Source: JBCCEV01 sp039030125 (GTDB lineage: Bacteria; Pseudomonadota; Gammaproteobacteria; Ga0077536). Taken from it: 11,121 nt of DNA. This document shows positions 5,990-11,121 of this stretch, piece after piece. The stretch is from the NCBI GenBank assembly GCA_039030125.1, contig JBCCEV010000144.1, forward strand, positions 1 through 11,121, written 5' to 3'. The position numbers were made by a program, and so were the translations under genes. The notes beneath the pieces are model-generated. The model was not told the DNA's origin, did not search any database, and saw nothing but the letters and a program-made list of their open reading frames with translations. Position 1 is the stretch's first letter. Each line of letters opens with the position of its first letter.

Positions 5990-7483
5990 TTAATCGGTAT
6001 TGGCTTCGATGAACGATTCAGCTTTTTTTATAAGTCTGTTGAGGCGGGATGTTTCGATTTTTTCAAGGTTTTTGATCACGAAAGGCATCCTAGCGTTGTT
6101 CCTTAAATAATCACGGTGCTTGTTAACAAAACGCCAGTACAAACCGTCTAACACTTCACACCATTCGCCCTTTTTGTGATCGCTCATCTTAAGCAAATAG
6201 TTTGACGCGCAGAGATAAGGTTTAGTTGCGAAAATGCCGCCGTCACTGAACAATGCCATGCCGTAGACATTGGGTTCCATTACCCATGGATATGCGTCAA
6301 CGTACATTTCCATAAACCATCGGTAAGCATCCGCTGGACGAATTTCGCACAGCGTCATCAGGTTGCCGATCACCATTAACCGTTCAATGTGATGATTCCA
6401 GCCGTGATCAATCGCGCCACGGATAGCATGGTCGAGCGGGTCTAAACCGGTTTCCCCGCGATACCAGGCGCTGCTAAGCCCACGTGTGTGACCCCAATGA
6501 TTGGACTTGCGTTGCCGATCACTATGAAAAATATAGATTCCTCTAATGAACTCCCGCCAGCCAATGACTTGCCGAACAAAACCCTCAACGCTATTCAGCG
6601 GCACCTGGTTTTCGGCACCAAACTTTATGGCCCGAGCAAGAACGGCGTCAGGAGATAAAAGTCCAAGATTGAGGAGCGGTGAGATGATGCTGTGGAAGAC
6701 ATGATGCGAGCGAGTCGTGATGGCGTCTTCAAACGGCCCAAATTGATGAAACCGGTGAGCCAGGAAGTTCTCGAACCAAATCTCCGCGCCTTTGCGATCG
6801 ACGGGCAACCATAATCGTTTGGCATCACCAGGGTGCTCTGCAAACTCATGCGCGACCATGGTTGCTACTTCTTGCGTTATCGCGCTCGGTTCGAAAGGTG
6901 GGGGCAGTGGCGGCGAAATATTTTTCGGAAGGCGTTTGCGATTTTCCGAATCCAGGCTCCACCTTCCGCCGCGCGGTTGGCCGTCGCTTTCTAGCAACAA
7001 ACCGAGGTTTCGGCGCTGCTGCTTGTAGAAACGCCCCATTTGAGGTTTGGCATTACCTTCGAAAAAGCGCCCAAGCTCGGTGTCATCAAGCAAGAAATTC
7101 GGCGAGGGTTTGATGTCGAGGGGGATCTTTAAGTTTTTTGCGAGACCTTCGAGTTTTCGTTTCAGGGCGTGATTGACCGGGTCAAACGCCAGGAGCATTG
7201 AGCAATTCGAAGTTCTCGCGACTTTCTCGAGCGTGGAAAAAAAAGGTTGTGGATCATCGAGCGAGTGATACGTCGTTTGTAACCCTGCAGCGCGGAGTTC
7301 TGCGTCGTAGGTCCGCATGGCGGAGAACATAAGCGCGAGTTTCTGTTGGTGGTGGCGAAAACGCTGCGCTTTGTCATGGGATTCGCAGAGAAAGAAAAGC
7401 GCGTCTCTGTGGGGCGCTAGTTGTTCGGGGTCGAACAGCTGATGACCGAATATCACGAATAGCGGTTGGCCGTTGTGGTTCAT
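5990..7483 (-). CDS. Cryptochrome/photolyase family protein (PhrB/FeS-BCP-like)
   Basis: A 497-residue member of the bacterial cryptochrome/photolyase branch that includes Agrobacterium PhrB, a FAD-dependent (6-4) photolyase with a lumazine antenna and a 4Fe-4S cluster (family knowledge). Seen here: the N-terminal Rossmann start LFVIFGHQLF (8-17), the MGRFYKQQRR block (149-158), GGRWSLDSENRKRLP (172-186), WFENFLAHRFHQFGPFEDA (236-254), the flavin-domain block NHHIERLMVIGNLMTLCEIRP (363-383), and TKPYLCASNYLLKMSD (420-435). Cysteines in the C-terminal domain are 379, 425 and 442. The closely spaced CxxC expected after KMSD in PhrB is absent and that loop is short (HKKGEWCEVLDGLYW). Its ATG overlaps the stop of the upstream DUF2256/DUF3253 gene (ATGA) and has no good ribosome site, so translation is probably coupled. 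Likely role: light-driven UV-lesion repair, or blue-light sensing. Confidence 0.9.
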   Translation of the reverse strand: MNHNGQPLFVIFGHQLFDPEQLAPHRDALFFLCESHDKAQRFRHHQQKLALMFSAMRTYDAELRAAGLQTTYHSLDDPQPFFSTLEKVARTSNCSMLLAFDPVNHALKRKLEGLAKNLKIPLDIKPSPNFLLDDTELGRFFEGNAKPQMGRFYKQQRRNLGLLLESDGQPRGGRWSLDSENRKRLPKNISPPLPPPFEPSAITQEVATMVAHEFAEHPGDAKRLWLPVDRKGAEIWFENFLAHRFHQFGPFEDAITTRSHHVFHSIISPLLNLGLLSPDAVLARAIKFGAENQVPLNSVEGFVRQVIGWREFIRGIYIFHSDRQRKSNHWGHTRGLSSAWYRGETGLDPLDHAIRGAIDHGWNHHIERLMVIGNLMTLCEIRPADAYRWFMEMYVDAYPWVMEPNVYGMALFSDGGIFATKPYLCASNYLLKMSDHKKGEWCEVLDGLYWRFVNKHRDYLRNNARMPFVIKNLEKIETSRLNRLIKKAESFIEANTD

Positions 7484-7860
7484 TTCAGTCGTAATCGAAT
7501 TGGACCTTTCGCCAGATGCGCGTCGATGGGGTGGCCGCCCTGCAGTATCTCGATGGTGCCCCGCGCCGCCAGGCGCCGCGCCGCGTCTCGGCAGGGCGAC
7601 ATCAGTTCACGCCACGGCTGTTCACAATCATCGGCGGCCAATCGCGCCGCTTCGCTCGGGCAAATCGATGTGTCGCGATCGCGTTTTGCCAGCGCCTGCA
7701 GGATGGCCTCTTCGAGGCAACGATCAAGCGGGCGGTTGCGCCGGCGCCGGCACCGTTTCGAACAATAAATGACTTCGTCCCAATCGCGGTCCCATTTTCG
7801 CCGCCAGCTAAAATAGCGCCCACAAACCGGCCATAGCTTCTGAGCAGGTTTGTCGCTCAT
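7480..7860 (-). CDS. DUF2256 and DUF3253 domain protein, photolyase partner
   Basis: A 126-residue protein. Residues 1-42 match DUF2256, a small zinc-binding module: PVCGRYFSWRRKWDRDWDEV then YCSKRCRRRR. Residues about 48-126 match DUF3253, a winged-helix-like module: ICPSEAARLA (67-76), CRDAARRLAARGTIEI (90-105) and the ending KGPIRLRLK. Fusions of these domains commonly sit beside cryptochrome/photolyase genes, as here, where the stop overlaps the photolyase start by 4 bases. Expected zinc ligands are C-x2-C and C-x3-C; Cys13, Cys33 and Cys37 are present, but residue 10 is Trp (codon TGG) where Cys is usual. No strong ribosome site precedes the ATG. A DNA-binding or photolyase-assisting role is inferred from context only. 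Confidence 0.88.
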   Translation of the reverse strand: MSDKPAQKLWPVCGRYFSWRRKWDRDWDEVIYCSKRCRRRRNRPLDRCLEEAILQALAKRDRDTSICPSEAARLAADDCEQPWRELMSPCRDAARRLAARGTIEILQGGHPIDAHLAKGPIRLRLK

Positions 7861-7919
7861 CGTGGCAATCCGAACGTGGATGTCTTTCGTAAGCCCATCG
7901 TTTGAAAGTGATGTGATTA
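7861..7919. promoter_or_regulatory. Divergent intergenic region between DUF2256/DUF3253-photolyase and nei
   Basis: Only 59 bases separate the two opposite start codons, so promoters for both repair units must overlap here or extend into the coding sequence. I see no clear -35/-10 pair or LexA-type CTG-N10-CAG box. The ribosome sites on both sides are weak. Confidence 0.4.
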
Positions 7920-8738
7920 ATGCCTGAAGGACCGGAGATTAAGCGCGAAGCCTATCGGATCGCCCAAGCGATCGAAGGCGCTGAGCTTGAGAAAGTGTTT
8001 TTTGCCCGTCGCGATTTGAAGAAATTCCAATCCCGACTGAACGGTGCGCGAGTCTCCTCGGTTGCCCCGCATGGCAAGGCGATGTTGATTCATTTCGATA
8101 ACGAATGGGTGATGTATTCTCATAATCAACTTTACGGACGATGGTTTGTCCGGCCGCGTGGTGAATTGCCAAAGACCAATCGCACGCTTCGAGCAGCGCT
8201 TCATTCGCGCGACCACAGCGCATTGCTCTATAGCGCTTCTGAAATCGAGGTTCTGCGCCCTAGCGCGTTGGCGGCCCACCCTTTCCTCAAAAAGTTGGGT
8301 CCCGACGCGCTCGACGCGAACACCCATTGGCGAATGGTGAGTGCGCGCTTGCAAGAGCGGCGCTTCAGTGGACGTACGCTCGGTGCGCTGTTATTGGATC
8401 AGAGTTTTGTCGCCGGTCTGGGTAACTATCTGAGAACTGAGATCCTCTTTTTTGCGGGGCTCAGCCCCGAGCGTAAGCCGCGGGATTTATCGACGAAGGA
8501 ACGCAACCGGCTAGCCCGTGAAATTCTTGACGTCACCCAGCGCGCTTACGACCAGGGTGGGGTGACTAACAAACCCGCGCTGGTCAAGAAGCTTAAGAAA
8601 TCGGGTGCCAAACGCGGTGGGGTCAGATTCTCGGCGTTCGCGCGGGCGAACAAACCTTGTTACCGCTGCAAGACGATAATCAAAAAAATTGAGTTTTCAG
8701 GCCGGCGGCTATATGTCTGCGGGAGCTGCCAAGTTTAG
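7920..8738 (+). CDS. nei: Endonuclease VIII (Nei), DNA glycosylase/AP lyase
   Basis: A 272-residue Fpg/Nei-family glycosylase, close in length to E. coli Nei (263). It excises oxidised pyrimidines and cleaves the abasic site by beta,delta-elimination. The mature N-terminus PEGPEI gives the catalytic Pro and Glu (residues 2 and 3 before Met removal). Lys53 in HGKAML is the conserved beta-strand lysine. The helix-two-turns-helix reads DQSFVAGLGNYLRTEILF (160-177). The C-terminal zinc finger has Cys247, Cys250, Cys267 and Cys270, with Arg262/263 at the finger tip. MPEGPEIKREAYRI and SHNQLYGRW favour Nei over Fpg (MutM), which begins PELPEV. All catalytic and zinc residues are present, so the enzyme should be active. 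It diverges from the photolyase unit, making a small DNA-repair cluster. Its last 30 bases overlap the 3' end of the convergent PilZ gene. Confidence 0.95.
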   Translation: MPEGPEIKREAYRIAQAIEGAELEKVFFARRDLKKFQSRLNGARVSSVAPHGKAMLIHFDNEWVMYSHNQLYGRWFVRPRGELPKTNRTLRAALHSRDHSALLYSASEIEVLRPSALAAHPFLKKLGPDALDANTHWRMVSARLQERRFSGRTLGALLLDQSFVAGLGNYLRTEILFFAGLSPERKPRDLSTKERNRLAREILDVTQRAYDQGGVTNKPALVKKLKKSGAKRGGVRFSAFARANKPCYRCKTIIKKIEFSGRRLYVCGSCQV

Positions 8739-9689
8739 TTCGGCGCGGGGTGTCGATTCGTCGTTTTTTCGCGAACCAAGGACCGCGAGCTCGTTGATCA
8801 AAGCTGAAACACGCTCTTTGACCTTCGGCGTGGGATGCTCGAACTTAAGGCCGACGCGATACATATCGAAGCCGACGTCGTCGACTAATTGTTGATGAAC
8901 GACCCGCGCTCGCAGGTTGAGCGCAAACGGTGTGTCGCTGCTGCTTAAAGCGATGAGTAACGACTGATCGATTTCGAGCGGATCGGGCACGGTCAGCATC
9001 AAGCCCGAAGCGGAGATGTCTTCAAGCGTCGCCTGGAATTCTCCCGCATCGCCATATTCGATTTCCAAACGTTGCACCAAACGCACTTCCGAGCGGCGAT
9101 CATCGTGCTCCGCCGAACAGAGCAGCACGCGTAAGACTTCTTCTAGTTTTTCCTCATCCTCTGGGTCCAGAGATTCAAAGCGCAGCCCGTACTCGAATTC
9201 ATCCGCTACTGACGATTCGCGGAGAACCGTCGATTGCACGCTGAAGTGATCGCCGCCACCGCTTGGCACGATCAGCGTAAGTTGGGCATTGAGATCAAAT
9301 TGGGCGCGCTGGCACCGCACCGCTGCGCCGCCCCACGAGATGTTGGCTAACTGACCGGCATGAACCTCCCCATTATCAGCAGCCAGCCGTACCGGAGTGT
9401 TGACGCTCACTCGCGGGTGGTGTCGTTGTTCCGCGCCCATTTGGGTACGTTGCATCTGCGCCGATCGCGCTTGCTTGTCTTTAACGATAGCAAGGGCTTC
9501 GTCGAGTGTTTTAGCGCTAGCCGCGTTAAGCGCATCGCCTTGTTCGTCGGCGCGCGCAATGGGCACCACGCCGAATTTCGCGCGATGGTGCGCAAGACTA
9601 CTGGCTAACAGCCGAGCACAGGCCGCGAGCTCTGGCGGCTGCAACGTATCCAGCGGATCTTCTGAGCCTGCGGCGCTCGCGGTTTGCAT
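8709..9689 (-). CDS. Tandem PilZ-domain protein (c-di-GMP effector candidate)
   Basis: A 326-residue soluble protein with two PilZ domains. The first (about 88-192) has the c-di-GMP motif RHHPR (89-93) and NISWGG (117-121), the N-x-S-x-x-G form. The second (about 197-305) has RSEVR (199-203) and DISASG (224-229). Both motifs are complete in both copies, so two c-di-GMP-binding sites are expected. The first 85 residues are Ala-rich, probably helical, and match nothing I recognise. PilZ proteins relay c-di-GMP level to motility, exopolysaccharide or transcription; no partner gene is next to it. The ATG at 9689 is preferred over the TTG directly before it; neither has a good ribosome site. The last codons lie inside the 3' end of nei on the opposite strand. 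Confidence 0.88.
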   Translation of the reverse strand: MQTASAAGSEDPLDTLQPPELAACARLLASSLAHHRAKFGVVPIARADEQGDALNAASAKTLDEALAIVKDKQARSAQMQRTQMGAEQRHHPRVSVNTPVRLAADNGEVHAGQLANISWGGAAVRCQRAQFDLNAQLTLIVPSGGGDHFSVQSTVLRESSVADEFEYGLRFESLDPEDEEKLEEVLRVLLCSAEHDDRRSEVRLVQRLEIEYGDAGEFQATLEDISASGLMLTVPDPLEIDQSLLIALSSSDTPFALNLRARVVHQQLVDDVGFDMYRVGLKFEHPTPKVKERVSALINELAVLGSRKNDESTPRAELNLAAPADI

Positions 9690-9776
9690 CAATTTTATCG
9701 AAGGGCGTTGAAGGGCTTTCCTCGGTTATCGGAACGTGGCGCAAGATCTTGAAGCTTCGACAAATAATTGCCGTCC

Positions 9777-9805
9777 TTACAAGGGTTTGCGAATTAGATT
9801 AGAAT
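9777..9805 (+). promoter_or_regulatory. Candidate promoter of tRNA-Cys
   Basis: TAGAAT (9800-9805) is a good -10 hexamer, followed by a GC-rich stretch (CCGCGACCCGC) typical of stringently controlled stable-RNA promoters. A weak -35 (TTACAA, 9777-9782) sits 17 bases upstream. The tRNA begins 25 bases after the -10. Confidence 0.45.
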
Positions 9806-9830
9806 CCGCGACCCGCAGTTAGCGACCCCT

Positions 9831-9904
9831 GGCCGGGTGGCAGAGTGGTTATGCAGCGGCCTGCAAAGCCGTGTACACCGGTTCGATTCCGGTCTCGGCC
9901 TCCA
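9831..9904 (+). tRNA. tRNA-Cys (GCA)
   Basis: A complete 74-base cloverleaf. The acceptor GGCCGGG pairs with CTCGGCC (one G-T pair), the discriminator is T and CCA is encoded (9902-9904). The anticodon stem-loop is CGGC / CTGCAAA / GCCG, giving anticodon GCA. The T-arm is ACCGG / TTCGATT / CCGGT. The D-arm and lengths agree with bacterial cysteine tRNA. No strong terminator is visible directly after it, so it may be co-transcribed with the membrane protein genes downstream. Confidence 0.95.
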
Positions 9905-9932
9905 AGCGATTTCCCTGCAAGCGATTTCAATG
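9903..9932 (+). repeat. Imperfect 15-base tandem repeat starting in the tRNA-Cys CCA end
   Basis: CAAGCGATTTC occurs at 9903-9913 and again at 9918-9928. With flanking bases this makes two 15-base units (CAAGCGATTTCCCTG and CAAGCGATTTCAATG). The first unit begins with the last two bases of the tRNA CCA end. Replication slippage is the simplest origin. Confidence 0.7.
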
Positions 9933-10019
9933 ACTTGCGGGGTGATCCACGGTCTTTATCAAAAAGGCGATCGGACTTCGAGCACCGCCGGTTGCTTGAG
10001 AAGCCCTGCTCGGGCGGCC

Positions 10020-10343
10020 ATGCACGAAGGCCTGGTATTCCCTATAGTGACCGCGCTGTTGCTTGGATACCTCGAAGTGCCCGCTTCAATCTCTACGGCC
10101 CGTTGGCTATTGAATATTAGTCTTCCGCTCGTCAACGCGGCGCTAGCGGTGGTGGCGCTCTCCGTGTCTTTGCCGGGTGACCCGCTTGAACGGATGGCCG
10201 GCGCGATTTTGGGTTTTCCTTTGCTGTGGGTAGTGGTGACATTGCTGACATTCAGGATCACCCGGTTGTCCGCAATGTTGCTCGTCAATATCGCGCTTCT
10301 GGTCATCCTGGGAGCAGTGGTGTCCTACTTTTTAACGCCATGA
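10020..10343 (+). CDS. Small four-helix membrane protein of unknown function
   Basis: A 107-residue protein I cannot assign to a named family. Hydrophobic segments at roughly residues 4-20, 29-50, 62-80 and 84-105 suggest four membrane helices joined by very short loops, with almost no soluble part. Its TGA overlaps the ATG of the PepSY-associated protein (ATGA), so the two are probably co-translated and may work together in the inner membrane. Small multi-helix proteins beside PepSY_TM genes are common in iron-uptake operons (for example DUF3325 and DUF3649), but I see no clear motif of those families. The start at 10020 is chosen because the sequence becomes a membrane protein from there. 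Upstream in-frame codons run through the tRNA and the tandem repeat. No strong ribosome site is visible, so the exact start is uncertain. Confidence 0.65.
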   Translation: MHEGLVFPIVTALLLGYLEVPASISTARWLLNISLPLVNAALAVVALSVSLPGDPLERMAGAILGFPLLWVVVTLLTFRITRLSAMLLVNIALLVILGAVVSYFLTP

Positions 10344-11121
10344 AACGCGCAGCTTCCCAGCGAGTCATGAATGATTTGCATCTGGTCGTTGGTGTGATTT
10401 TGGGCTCGTTCGTTTTTATCGTTTGCTTCGCCGGGGCGCTGTCAGTGTTCAAAGCGGAGCTTGGCTATTGGGAACGTGGTGGGCGCCGGATCGAGTTTAG
10501 TGATGTGACCAACCGCATCGATGGTTTGGTGTTCAACGCACTGCATAGTGCTTCGGTTGATTTCAGCAAGCCGGTGCAAATTTCGTTGCCGGCGATGGAT
10601 GATCCGATCATGCGGATCCGTTTCTACGATACAAACACCGGCCGCGTCGCCCAAATCGGACTCGACCCGAGCGACGGCGCGACGATTTCGGAGGACAACA
10701 TCCGCGTTGCTAAATTGCTCAAGCGTATCCACACCGATCTCGTCTTGCCCAAGCCCTGGGGACGCTATTTCGTTGGGTTTCTCGGGTTGTTCCTAACCCT
10801 ATCGGTGGTCACAGGTGTCCTGATTCAAACAGGCTTTCTCAAAAGTCTGAAAACATTGCGGCCGCTCCGCCAAACGCGCGCTTTTTTCTTGGACGTCCAC
10901 CGCCTGCTAGGCGGTTGGGCGTTGTTATTTCATCTCCTTGTGGCCTTTACTGGCGCATTGCTGGGCTTAAATAAATTATTAGTGGTTTTAGCCGCTGTCG
11001 GCGCTTTCAACGGCGATCCAGCCGGGCGCAACGAAGCCTTATTTGGACAGCAACCGAAGGTTAGTGGCGAGGTTGCGAAAATGGAGACACTCGATCGTTT
11101 GGTGATGAGCGCGCATCAGCA
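10340..11121 (+). CDS. PepSY-associated transmembrane protein, 5' part (runs off window)
   Basis: The reading frame is open from the ATG at 10340 to the window end, 260 codons. The N-terminus has the PepSY_TM first helix, HLVVGVILGSFVFIVCFAGAL (residues 14-34), followed by a periplasmic segment. A second helix follows KPWGRYFVGFLGLF with LSVVTGVLI, and a third follows DVHRLLGGW with ALLFHLLVAFTGALLG. The histidines in LHLVVG, KRIH and DVHRLLG are at conserved family positions. Relatives are inner-membrane proteins, often near TonB-dependent receptors; some are implicated in siderophore-iron reduction. Whether this copy does so cannot be seen here, because the rest of the gene and operon is outside the window. 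The start overlaps the preceding stop with no ribosome site of its own; an internal ATG at 10367 is an alternative. Confidence 0.88.
   Translation, partial: MKRAASQRVMNDLHLVVGVILGSFVFIVCFAGALSVFKAELGYWERGGRRIEFSDVTNRIDGLVFNALHSASVDFSKPVQISLPAMDDPIMRIRFYDTNTGRVAQIGLDPSDGATISEDNIRVAKLLKRIHTDLVLPKPWGRYFVGFLGLFLTLSVVTGVLIQTGFLKSLKTLRPLRQTRAFFLDVHRLLGGWALLFHLLVAFTGALLGLNKLLVVLAAVGAFNGDPAGRNEALFGQQPKVSGEVAKMETLDRLVMSAHQ

Noticed and set aside
9837..10019. N-terminal extension of the four-helix protein reading back through tRNA-Cys
   Set aside because: The first 61 codons lie in the tRNA and repeat region and encode no membrane segment, so the start at 10020 is more likely.

Overview
The window looks like a chromosomal segment of a free-living Gram-negative bacterium, most likely a gammaproteobacterium. 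The partial tRNA-Gly matches the Escherichia coli glycine tRNA almost base for base as I recall it. The protein content also fits: a Tat-exported DUF1501 protein, a protein with a VPLPA-type (PEP-CTERM-like) C-terminal sorting signal, an endonuclease VIII, a bacterial (6-4)-type photolyase relative and a tandem PilZ protein. I see no phage, transposase or CRISPR genes.

Layout. Bases 1-37 are the 3' end of a tRNA-Gly(GCC), followed by an intrinsic terminator and then a decayed second copy of the tRNA. A plus-strand gene (420-1700) encodes a PAS / degenerate nucleotide cyclase / FHA protein. It converges on a three-gene minus-strand operon (5791 down to 1803): DUF1800 protein, Tat-exported DUF1501 protein, then a secreted protein with a VPLPA sorting tail. 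Two hairpins lie between the convergent units.

Next is a DNA-repair cluster. On the minus strand a small DUF2256/DUF3253 protein overlaps a cryptochrome/photolyase gene by 4 bases. Diverging from them by 59 bases is an endonuclease VIII (nei) gene on the plus strand. The nei 3' end overlaps the 3' end of a minus-strand tandem PilZ gene by 30 bases. A tRNA-Cys(GCA) follows on the plus strand, then a small four-helix membrane protein whose stop overlaps the start of a PepSY-associated transmembrane protein that runs off the window.

Two units look functionally coherent. In the envelope operon, the DUF1800/DUF1501 pair is co-transcribed with a protein carrying a surface-sorting tail. In the light/DNA-damage cluster, photolyase, its usual small partner and Nei together cover UV lesions and oxidised bases. 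The most notable oddities are a cyclase domain lacking its metal-binding aspartates, a photolyase lacking the usual CxxC of the Fe-S site, a DUF2256 zinc site with Trp in place of its first Cys, and the tRNA-Gly remnant.
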